From contig JAPFFX010000003.1 of the NCBI GenBank assembly GCA_026645375.1, forward strand, positions 1-6,612: a stretch of DNA of 6,612 nt, read 5' to 3'. Under the pieces are notes generated by a model. The model was not told where the DNA came from. It did not search any database and saw nothing but the letters and a program-made list of their open reading frames with translations. Shown piece after piece: positions 1-4,898 of the stretch (position 1 is its first letter; each line of letters opens with the position of its first letter). The DNA is from Citricoccus sp. WCRC_4 (GTDB lineage Bacteria; Actinomycetota; Actinomycetes; Actinomycetales; Micrococcaceae). The position numbers were made by a program, and so were the translations under genes.

Positions 1-557
1 CGGTCATGGTCACCGAGGCCGTCAAGCTGATCACCGGCACCGGGGAGCCCCTGCTCGGGCGGGTGCTGCTGCACGACGCGCTCGCGATGACGTGGCGGCA
101 GATGCGCCTGTCCCCGGACCCCGACGCCGCCCCGGTCACCGCCGTGGAGGACGTCGCCCTCGTCTGCGCCGCCGAGGGCGCCACCGAATCCGGAGGCGCG
201 ACCGCGGCCGAGACCGTCACGGCCCCCGAGCTCGCCCGGCTGCTGGCGCGCCGGGAGCGGGGGGAGGCGTCCTTCGCCCTGGTCGACGTCCGCGAGGACT
301 GGGAGCGGGAGCTCGTGGCCATTCCCGGTGCGGTGCCCGTTCCGCTGCAGGAACTTCTCGATCGGGGCGCGGACGCCCTGCCGTCGGAGGTCCGCGGCGC
401 CGACCTCGTGCTGCACTGCAAGGCCGGCGCCCGGTCCGCGACCGCGCTGGCGGCCCTGCGCCCCGCCTTCGCCGGCCGGGAGGAGAACGTCCGCCACCTC
501 GAGGGCGGCGTCCTGGCCTGGGTCGAGTCCGTCGAGCCGGACCGACCCGTCTACTGA
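1..557 (+). CDS. moeZ: MoeZ/MoeB-type sulfurtransferase with C-terminal rhodanese domain (5' end outside window)
   Basis: This is the 3' part of a gene read in the frame of position 3; the adenylylating domain lies upstream of the window. The first residues (VTEAVKLITGTGEPLLGR, then LLHDAL) match the end of the E1-like ThiF/MoeB domain. A linker follows, then a rhodanese domain from about visible residue 70 to the end. Its active-site loop is CKAGARS, with the catalytic cysteine at visible residue 138 (counting the ATG at 6 as 1). The ending EGGVLAWV...RPVY is typical of the family, so the C-terminus is complete. Family knowledge: such proteins adenylate and thiocarboxylate small sulfur carriers (MoaD, ThiS, CysO) in the cytoplasm for molybdopterin, thiamine or cysteine synthesis. 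The linker has a single cysteine (visible residue 54) and no CxxC pair. The first 60 codons from the ATG at 6 all end in G or C. The symbol is by similarity; a moeB-like name is equally possible. Confidence 0.88.
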   Translation, partial: VMVTEAVKLITGTGEPLLGRVLLHDALAMTWRQMRLSPDPDAAPVTAVEDVALVCAAEGATESGGATAAETVTAPELARLLARRERGEASFALVDVREDWERELVAIPGAVPVPLQELLDRGADALPSEVRGADLVLHCKAGARSATALAALRPAFAGREENVRHLEGGVLAWVESVEPDRPVY

Positions 558-578
558 GCCGTCACGGGGCCCGGTCCG
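538..578 (+). terminator. possible hairpin terminator spanning the moeZ stop codon
   Basis: An inverted repeat pairs CGGACCG (538-544) with CGGTCCG (572-578), and CCCGT (546-550) with ACGGG (564-568). A one-against-three base bulge separates the two stems and the loop is 13 nt. No T-run follows, so it would be a U-less terminator at best, as is common in high-GC actinobacteria. The stem includes the last codons of moeZ, and the stop codon (555-557) is in the loop. Confidence 0.35.
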
Positions 579-658
579 CAGCAGTCGAGTTCTCCGTGAG
601 CTTGCCTTGGAGGTCGGGAGACACCGGCGAACCGGACGGGGTGCCGGAAGGCAAGGGA

Positions 659-776
659 TGCGAGACGTCTCGTCCGAGAAATTTTCGTCCGCACGTTTCC
701 GCGGTTTGGCCTGTCTCGTAGCTATGTGCTTTATCCATGCCCCTAGAATTGGATACTCAACGTTGGTTGCGAGACA
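659..776. promoter_or_regulatory. inverted-repeat cluster upstream of the resolvase gene; candidate recombinase site or operator
   Basis: The nine-base motif YGTCTCGYA occurs four times, once with a final mismatch: minus strand 667-659 (CGTCTCGCA), plus 666-674 (CGTCTCGTC), plus 712-720 (TGTCTCGTA) and minus 776-768 (TGTCTCGCA). The first two copies form the perfect 12-bp palindrome CGAGACGTCTCG at 661-672. The last two face each other as the 8-bp inverted repeat CTGTCTCG (711-718) / CGAGACAG (770-777). The copy at 712 fits TGTCYNNTA, the half-site pattern I recall for Tn3-family resolution sites. Much of 676-760 is more A+T-rich than the rest of the window, as expected for a crossover or promoter region. 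Resolvase genes commonly have their recombination site directly upstream, where it doubles as the operator. The subsite spacing does not match a classic three-part res site, so the exact role is uncertain. Confidence 0.4.
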
Positions 777-779
777 GAT

Positions 780-783
780 GAGG
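780..783 (+). promoter_or_regulatory. ribosome binding site that decides the resolvase start
   Basis: GAGG at 780-783 lies 5 nt before the ATG at 789. An in-frame GTG at 783 would overlap this site, so the ATG is the better start. Confidence 0.6.
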
Positions 784-788
784 TGGAC

Positions 789-1379
789 ATGGGGAAGCTG
801 ATCGGCTACGCCAGGGTGTCGACGCGGCAGCAGGACGCAGACCGCCAAGTGTCTGATCTGCTGACCGCCGGTGTGCGGCGCGATGACGTGTATGTCGACA
901 GTGGAGTGTCTGGAGGGCGTGCTTCACGTCCGCAGTTCGACCGGGCAGTGGCCGCCCTCGAGGAGGGTGACACGTTGGTCATCACCACGCTGGACCGACT
1001 GGGGCGGTCGACGCAGAACATGCTGGTCTTCGCCGAGGCTTTGCGGGGGAGAGGTGCCGGGTTGCGGGTGCTGAACCTGGGTGGGGGAGATGTGGACACC
1101 GCGACCCCGATGGGCTCGATGGTGTTCACCGTGATGGCCGCTCTGGCGCAGATGGAGTTGGAGATCAAGCGGGAGCGGATCACCGACTCGGTGGCCAAGC
1201 GCCGGGCCGCGGGCAAGGACCTTGGCGGGCGGCGCCCGACCTTCACCGATTCCCAGATCCGCAATGCCCTGCGGCTGGTCGAGTCCGGGGAGCCGGCCAC
1301 CCAGGTCGCCCGCGACCTCGGGATGTCCAGGGCGACCCTCTACCGGCGAATCCGAGAACTGCCCTCCACGGTGAGCTGA
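789..1379 (+). CDS. serine recombinase (resolvase/invertase family)
   Basis: The protein has 196 residues, the usual size of small serine recombinases such as TnpR or Hin. The N-terminal catalytic domain begins GYARVSTRQQ, with the nucleophile at Ser11 and the conserved Tyr7 and Arg9 beside it. The second active-site motif is LDRLGRS, with Arg70 and Arg73. A long helix follows (MELEIKRERI), then the GGRRP hinge and a C-terminal helix-turn-helix at about residues 167-190 (ATQVARDLGMSRATLYRRI). All catalytic residues look intact. Family role: site-specific cutting and rejoining of DNA through a 5'-phosphoserine link, resolving cointegrates or inverting segments. No transposase gene is visible nearby, so whether it belongs to a transposon, plasmid or island is unknown. 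Fifteen of the first 51 codons end in A or T, unlike moeZ, which suggests separate origin. It converges on a second, broken recombinase. Confidence 0.93.
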   Translation: MGKLIGYARVSTRQQDADRQVSDLLTAGVRRDDVYVDSGVSGGRASRPQFDRAVAALEEGDTLVITTLDRLGRSTQNMLVFAEALRGRGAGLRVLNLGGGDVDTATPMGSMVFTVMAALAQMELEIKRERITDSVAKRRAAGKDLGGRRPTFTDSQIRNALRLVESGEPATQVARDLGMSRATLYRRIRELPSTVS

Positions 1380-1389
1380 GACCTCAGCT
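1374..1389. repeat. palindrome joining the ends of two convergent recombinase genes
   Basis: AGCTGAG (1374-1380) and CTCAGCT (1383-1389) are perfect inverted repeats around AC. Each arm holds one stop codon: TGA of the intact recombinase at 1377-1379 on the plus strand, and TGA of the fragment at 1386-1384 on the minus strand. It may act as a small two-way terminator, although the loop is very short and no T-run follows. Confidence 0.45.
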
Positions 1390-1602
1390 GGTGCACTTGG
1401 CCGACTCCCGCTGGATCGTGCGGTAGACCGTGAAGCGGGCCACTCTGAACGACTTCGCCAGCTCCGGCTGGGAGTGCTCGCCCTTCTCGTGCAAGGACCT
1501 CAGGTGCCGGCGCTGCAGAGTGGAGAGCTTTGGTTGACGTCCGCGCAGCAGGCTCTTGGGTCGGGCGGTGGCTATGCCCTCGCGGGTGCGCCTCCGAATG
1601 GT
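1384..1602 (-). pseudogene. C-terminal remnant of a second serine recombinase
   Basis: Read on the minus strand, this stretch encodes 72 residues followed by TGA. It begins TIRRRTREGIATARPKS, continues RGRQPKLS and ends with a helix-turn-helix (QPELAKSFRVARFTVYRTIQRE). This is the end of the long helix, the hinge and the DNA-binding domain of a resolvase. The catalytic domain with its serine is missing. The remnant differs clearly from the C-terminus of the intact recombinase next to it, so it is not a recent copy of that gene. Immediately upstream in the same frame is the TAG stop codon of the oxidoreductase gene (1605-1603). The junction with foreign sequence is therefore at about 1597-1605. 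No start codon or ribosome binding site was recognised, so it is probably not expressed on its own. Confidence 0.8.
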
Positions 1603-2595
1603 CTATTGCGCGGGTGGAGCGACGGTCACCACGGTCTGCCCCAGGGCGTCCGCGGCGCGTCGGGCCATGGCGTCAGGAACGTCATCGAAGGCGTGCACGC
1701 TGCTCACGGGCGGGTCGATTTGACCCGCGGTCAGCATCGCGGAAAGAGCGCTGAGCGTGCTGGTTCGTTCGGTGTCGTTGCGGAACGAGGAGAGAGTGCC
1801 GATGACCGAGTAGTCACGCAAGAGCATGTCCTGCCCATCGGGGCGAGCGGGCGTGCCACTGGCAAAACCGACGATCAGGACCCGGGCACCCGGCGAAGCG
1901 AGGAATTGTGTCGCCTTGGCGTAGGCGTCCCCGCCGACGGTGTCGTAGACGACATCCACCCCATGCCCGCCCGTCAGCTCGTCAATCGCGGAAGCCACGG
2001 ACGGGTCGCTGAGGTCGACGACGAGGTCAGCTCCTTGAGCTTCGCAGAACCGGGCTTTCTCCTCGGAGCGGGCGGTCGCGATGACGGTCGCCCCGAGGGC
2101 CTTGCCGACCTGGATCGCGGCCGATCCGGTGCGACCGGCTCCCCCGAGGACCAGCAGCACCTCTCCGGTCCGAAGGCCAGCACGGTGCTGGAGGCCGATG
2201 TGGGCGACGTGGAAGGACCCGACGAACCCTACGGCCTGCTCATCGCTGAGACCCTCCATGACGGGCATCGCGCTCCACCCCGGGACGAGCGTGTACTCGG
2301 CCAAACCTCCCATGCCGCGGTCGAAGTGGGCTCCACCCACGATCCGTGTTCCGGGGGCGTAGGGGAACCCGTCGCCGGCATCCTCCACGATGCCAACGAC
2401 CTCCTGCCCTGGAGAGACCGGCGGTGCGGGAACCAGCGGATACTCGCCGCGGAGCATCATCAGGTCGGGAAGGGCGATACTTGCGGCCAGCACCCGCACC
2501 CGGGCCTCACCGGGTCCGGGCACGGGCAGGGGAACGTCCTCCAGTCGGAGCACCTGCTCGACGTCTCCGAACTCTGCTGCCTGCCAACGCTTCAT
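1603..2595 (-). CDS. quinone oxidoreductase-type medium-chain dehydrogenase/reductase
   Basis: The 330-residue protein is a full-length member of the zeta-crystallin/quinone oxidoreductase branch of the MDR superfamily. The N-terminal GroES-like catalytic domain covers about residues 1-125, including PGPGEARVRVLA and PGQEVVGIVEDAG. A Rossmann domain follows, with the glycine-rich loop GGAGRTGSAAIQ at 151-162 and ARSEEK at 175-180, which would contact the NADP(H) ribose side. It has only one cysteine (Cys184) and no structural-zinc cysteine cluster, which places it with the zinc-free reductases. Expected role: cytoplasmic NADPH-dependent reduction of quinones, enones or similar carbonyls. The start has GGAGAG (2609-2604) 8 nt upstream. 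It follows the 2690-3436 gene on the same strand after a 94-nt gap and is probably cotranscribed. Its stop codon abuts the recombinase remnant in the same frame, so the natural end of the protein may have been altered. Confidence 0.9.
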   Translation of the reverse strand: MKRWQAAEFGDVEQVLRLEDVPLPVPGPGEARVRVLAASIALPDLMMLRGEYPLVPAPPVSPGQEVVGIVEDAGDGFPYAPGTRIVGGAHFDRGMGGLAEYTLVPGWSAMPVMEGLSDEQAVGFVGSFHVAHIGLQHRAGLRTGEVLLVLGGAGRTGSAAIQVGKALGATVIATARSEEKARFCEAQGADLVVDLSDPSVASAIDELTGGHGVDVVYDTVGGDAYAKATQFLASPGARVLIVGFASGTPARPDGQDMLLRDYSVIGTLSSFRNDTERTSTLSALSAMLTAGQIDPPVSSVHAFDDVPDAMARRAADALGQTVVTVAPPAQ

Positions 2596-2619
2596 GACGA
2601 CATCTCTCCATTGTTCTCT

Positions 2620-2651
2620 CTGCCGGACTGTTTTCCTGCCGGATTGTTTTC
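2620..2651. repeat. 16-bp tandem direct repeat upstream of the oxidoreductase
   Basis: CTGCCGGACTGTTTTC (2620-2635) is followed directly by CTGCCGGATTGTTTTC (2636-2651), with one mismatch. On the minus strand this reads GAAAACARTCCGGCAG twice, and a weaker echo (GAGAACAATGG) runs into the ribosome binding site. It sits in the 94-nt gap between the two minus-strand genes and could be an operator, a leader element or a slippage duplication. It does not resemble the TetR operator motif elsewhere in the window. Confidence 0.6.
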
Positions 2652-2689
2652 ACTGACGGGCGGTCTGGGGGGTCTGGATAGTGCAAGGA

Positions 2690-3436
2690 TCATTGAAAGA
2701 GGGTGCGGGTGAGGGCGAGCTGGAAGGCCGGGCCGGGCATGCGCCCCTCGGTCTCGGTTCGCTCGTCGAGGATCTGGATCATGAGATCGCGCCGACGGGC
2801 CGCAGCCGGCGCATCAGCCTTCGCAAGTGCTGCGGGCAGCTGATCGGCCGTGAGGTCGGTCGTGTACGCCGGGGTTCCCGGCTGCTGGCGCCAGGAGTCG
2901 GCGATCACCCCGGCATCGAAGGCGTCGAACCCGGTCTGCTCCACCAGTGTCATGCCGAGGGCACGCTGGGCATCGTCATCGGCGACCACCGGCAGGGCGA
3001 TACGCCCGGGTGCGCCAGGCTCCGTGGCCTTGTCGGCGAACGAGGCCGTGGTGATCGTGTTCCACGCCTTCACGATCGGACGGCGATACTGCTTCTGCAC
3101 CCACAGGCTCTCGGTCTGCCCGTCACCGAGACCGTCGATCACGCCGTCCCGGAACGGGAAGTAGTTCGACGTGTCGATGATGACCGCCTCCGCCGGGGCC
3201 TCGGAGACCAGGTCGGCCACGCTGGGGATCTGCCCCATATTGACGGACACGATGACGACCTCGGCACCGGTGATCGTCTCGGCGGCCCAGACGGCCGTGG
3301 CACCGGTGCTCAGGGCGGCCGCGTTGACGGTCTCAGGCGCACGGGAATTCGCCACCGAGACCACGTGGCCCACCCGGGCCAGGCGCCGCGCGAGGATGGT
3401 TCCGATCGATCCGGCTCCGATGATGCCGATCCGCAT
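2690..3436 (-). CDS. NADP-binding oxidoreductase of the F420-dependent NADP reductase-like family
   Basis: The 248-residue protein starts with a Rossmann dinucleotide fold, MRIGIIGAGSIG, with GxGxxG at residues 7-12. NSR follows at 30-32, where Ser31 and Arg32 are placed to bind the NADP 2'-phosphate, as in archaeal F420:NADP oxidoreductase. Further family marks are VIIDTSNYF (85-93), KAWNTI (123-128) and the SWRQQPGTP segment near 181-189. Family members pass hydride between NADP(H) and a partner cofactor or substrate in the cytoplasm. Use of F420 cannot be shown from sequence, and many proteins given this name have unknown substrates. The start ATG (3436-3434) is preceded by AAGGA-type purines. 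The gene is divergent from tetR and its promoter overlaps the operator region, so it is probably repressed by that regulator. It is likely the first gene of an operon with the quinone oxidoreductase. Confidence 0.85.
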   Translation of the reverse strand: MRIGIIGAGSIGTILARRLARVGHVVSVANSRAPETVNAAALSTGATAVWAAETITGAEVVIVSVNMGQIPSVADLVSEAPAEAVIIDTSNYFPFRDGVIDGLGDGQTESLWVQKQYRRPIVKAWNTITTASFADKATEPGAPGRIALPVVADDDAQRALGMTLVEQTGFDAFDAGVIADSWRQQPGTPAYTTDLTADQLPAALAKADAPAAARRRDLMIQILDERTETEGRMPGPAFQLALTRTLFQ

Positions 3437-3471
3437 GGTGGTCCTTCCGGGAGGCGGCGTGACGTCGCCGC

Positions 3472-3499
3472 AAGACAGGAGATAGTCTCCTCTTAGGCG
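3472..3499 (+). promoter_or_regulatory. possible tetR promoter
   Basis: AAGACA (3472-3477) and TAGGCG (3494-3499) are separated by 16 nt. The -10 match is poor, but the arrangement mirrors the opposing promoter across the dyad centre, and the spacer contains the left operator-like palindrome. Confidence 0.35.
3478..3490. promoter_or_regulatory. left TetR operator-like palindrome
   Basis: GGAGATAGTCTCC has perfect 5-bp arms around TAG. It is 12/13 identical to the right palindrome, and the two centres (3484 and 3516) are 32 bp apart, about three helical turns. It lies in the gap between the tetR gene and its divergent neighbour, the usual place for a TetR autoregulation site. Confidence 0.65.
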
Positions 3500-3502
3500 A
3501 AA

Positions 3503-3531
3503 ACGCTAAGGAGACAGTCTCCGTTTGTCAA
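3503..3531 (-). promoter_or_regulatory. promoter for the divergent reductase operon
   Basis: On the minus strand a perfect -35 hexamer TTGACA (3531-3526) is followed after exactly 17 nt by TAGCGT (3508-3503), a weak -10. The spacer holds the entire right palindrome, so a bound repressor would block RNA polymerase directly. Confidence 0.55.
3510..3522. promoter_or_regulatory. right TetR operator-like palindrome
   Basis: GGAGACAGTCTCC is a perfect palindrome with a single central base. With the left site it forms part of a larger imperfect dyad from 3472 to 3531 centred on AAAA (3500-3503), including the inner arms CTTAGGCG and CGCTAAG. Confidence 0.65.
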
Positions 3532-3546
3532 AGGAAGGGAGGGGCG

Positions 3547-4137
3547 ATGTCGGGCACAACACCGGGGATCCGCGCTCCACGCGCGGACGCGCGGCGCAAC
3601 AGGGACCGCATCCTCGAAGTGGCCGAACAGTACTTCGCCGAGCACGGCGTCGCGGGATCCCTCGACCAGGTCGCCAAGAACGCCGGCGTCGGCGCCGGCA
3701 CGCTCTACCGCCACTTCCCGACCCGGGAGGACCTCCTCGCGGCCCTTCTCGCTGCCCGTGAGGACCACCTCACCCAGCAGCTGGAGGCCATCAGGGCTGA
3801 TGCGACCGATGCCGCCACCGCGCTGCACCGATGGTTGGCGGCCCTGGCCGAGTGGGCCTGTGCTTTTGATGGTCTGCCGGACCCGCTGCGCGAGGCCCTG
3901 TCGGAGAATGTCTCACCCCTGACCCTGACCTGTCAGGGCTACATCACCACGACCGACGGTTTCCTTGCTGCGGCCCAGCACGAGGGCAGTGCTCGCAAGG
4001 GCGTTCGGGCTCGTGATCTGTTTCTCCTGGTGCTCGCCACCAGTTGGGCTCGCAGCGCGGCGATGGCCGACGACTCCTCCCTGGCCGGCATGCTCGACCT
4101 GCTGCGCAGCGGATGGGCGAGGACCACCGACAAGTAG
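3547..4137 (+). CDS. TetR-family transcriptional repressor
   Basis: The protein has 196 residues, normal for the family. The N-terminal DNA-binding domain is clear: RDRILEVAEQYFAEHG (19-34), then the helix-turn-helix at about 38-57 (SLDQVAKNAGVGAGTLYRHF), followed by TREDLLAALL. The C-terminal part is helical and variable, as expected for a ligand-binding and dimer domain, so the inducer cannot be predicted. The ATG at 3547 has a strong purine-rich site (AAGGAAGGGAGGGG, 3531-3544). The gene is divergent from two reductase genes and lies upstream of the flavin reductase-monooxygenase operon. Palindromes at 3478-3490 and 3510-3522, with a degenerate version at 4306-4341, suggest that it represses itself and both neighbouring transcription units. 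Loss of repression on binding a substrate of the cassette is the simplest model, but this is inference. Confidence 0.92.
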   Translation: MSGTTPGIRAPRADARRNRDRILEVAEQYFAEHGVAGSLDQVAKNAGVGAGTLYRHFPTREDLLAALLAAREDHLTQQLEAIRADATDAATALHRWLAALAEWACAFDGLPDPLREALSENVSPLTLTCQGYITTTDGFLAAAQHEGSARKGVRARDLFLLVLATSWARSAAMADDSSLAGMLDLLRSGWARTTDK

Positions 4138-4138
4138 A

Positions 4139-4216
4139 GATCCCCCCCCCGGATCGTCGAACCGCCCGAACCTCGAGGTCGACTGTCCCCGGCGTGCCCC
4201 CCCAACCGGAGGGCAC
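4139..4216 (+). terminator. weak hairpins after tetR; possible terminator region
   Basis: Directly after the tetR stop, GATCC (4139-4143) and GGATC (4151-4155) flank seven further C residues. Further on, GTGCCC (4194-4199) pairs with GGGCAC (4211-4216) over an 11-nt loop. Neither is followed by a T-run. The rest of the 233-nt gap up to 4370 holds no gene I can support; its last part contains the operator-like region. Confidence 0.3.
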
Positions 4217-4305
4217 CAGTCGCGACAGGGAGCCCTGCAAGCGGGCCGCGATGTACCGCTGTGATGCACTCCTCACACCACGAGCATGGACTGGTCACCA
4301 TAATC

Positions 4306-4341
4306 GGATAGGCTCTCCACTTAGAAGCGGAGACCTCCTCC
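4306..4341. promoter_or_regulatory. degenerate TetR operator pair upstream of the flavin reductase
   Basis: GGATAGGCTCTCC (4306-4318) is followed by ACTTAG and then by GGAGACCTCCTCC (4329-4341). The order TCTCC-W-CTTAG...GGAGAC...CTCC repeats that of the tetR dyad (3478-3522). The left part (4306-4327) matches 3478-3499 at 15 of 22 positions by hand count. A possible -10, TAGAAG (4322-4327), occupies the place of the tetR -10; no good -35 was found. It lies 30-65 nt before the start codon at 4371. Confidence 0.5.
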
Positions 4342-4370
4342 GTAACAGTTGCCTGTCTAGGTGAGGATTT

Positions 4371-4868
4371 ATGGAGACCCTTTCGGCTGCCGGCCTGCGT
4401 CATGCCTTTGCCGCTTACCCCACCGGGATGGTCCTCGTCGCCGCCGCGGTTGACGGCCGGGACGAGGCGATGCTGGTCAACTCCTTCACCAGCGTTTCCC
4501 TTGAGCCACCCCTGATCTCCATGGCCTTCACGCACTCCTCGACGACCTGGCCACGGCTGCGTCGTGCGAAGGAACTGGGCATCACGGTCCTGGGTGAGCT
4601 GAACGCGGGCCTGGTGCCGCAGCTGCGTGCCGCCGGTGATGCCCGACTGGCGGGCATCACCCTGCACGACGACACCGCTACTCAGGCGCGCACTTTGCCG
4701 CACGGGGCCGCCACCTTCACGGTGAGACCGCATCAGTACCTCCCCGCCGGTGATCACGAGTTGGTCCTCTTCGAAGTTCTCGACTACCGGCGCGATGACC
4801 ATGCCGCCCCGCTGGTGTACTTCGATCGCCGCGTCGACACCCTCCAGCACGAACGAAAGCAGGCGTAG
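4371..4868 (+). CDS. flavin reductase (FMN reductase component of a two-component monooxygenase)
   Basis: The 165-residue protein fits the small flavin reductase domain family (HpaC/NtaB-like). Visible marks are FAAYPTGMVLVAA (13-25), the flavin-binding segment NSFTSVSLEPPLIS (37-50), GDHELVLFEVLDY (127-139) and PLVYFDRR (147-154). Expected reaction: NAD(P)H-dependent reduction of FMN to free FMNH2, which diffuses to a partner oxygenase in the cytoplasm. The start ATG has AGGTGAGG upstream with a 4-nt gap. The next gene starts 30 nt after the stop (or 3 nt if a TTG at 4872 is used), so the two are surely cotranscribed. The operator-like sequence at 4306-4341 points to control by the adjacent TetR protein. 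The final codons (ACC..CAGCACGAA..AAG) recur just before the second monooxygenase gene. Confidence 0.9.
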   Translation: METLSAAGLRHAFAAYPTGMVLVAAAVDGRDEAMLVNSFTSVSLEPPLISMAFTHSSTTWPRLRRAKELGITVLGELNAGLVPQLRAAGDARLAGITLHDDTATQARTLPHGAATFTVRPHQYLPAGDHELVLFEVLDYRRDDHAAPLVYFDRRVDTLQHERKQA

Positions 4869-4881
4869 GTCTTGGACACCA

Positions 4882-4889
4882 AGGCAGGA
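4882..4889 (+). promoter_or_regulatory. ribosome binding site that decides the first monooxygenase start
   Basis: AGGCAGGA lies 9 nt before the ATG at 4899. An in-frame TTG at 4872 would add nine residues, but the ATG gives an ungapped N-terminal alignment with the downstream paralogue and is preferred. Confidence 0.6.
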
Positions 4890-4898
4890 CAGCAGGAC

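Noticed and set aside
92..721. An arginine- and glycine-rich frame overlapping moeZ
   Set aside because: Its composition is that of an out-of-frame reading of GC-rich sequence, and the moeZ frame carries the rhodanese active site.
789..1605. A complete transposon carrying the recombinase
   Set aside because: No transposase gene or terminal inverted repeats are visible in the window; only the recombinase and a fragment of another can be supported.
1474..2712. A 412-codon open frame on the plus strand
   Set aside because: It is antisense to the quinone oxidoreductase and the recombinase remnant, which show full motif sets. The product is low in complexity and matches nothing I know.
2681..3496. 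A 271-codon open frame on the plus strand
   Set aside because: It is the antisense shadow of the Rossmann protein on the minus strand, which has GxGxxG and a ribosome binding site.
4142..4150. A run of nine C residues after tetR, as a possible phase-variable tract
   Set aside because: It lies after the stop codon and well before the next promoter, so length changes would have no obvious effect. It may instead be a place for sequencing error.
4872..4898. TTG start giving the first monooxygenase nine extra residues
   Set aside because: The ATG at 4899 has a better spaced ribosome binding site and aligns exactly with the start of the paralogue.
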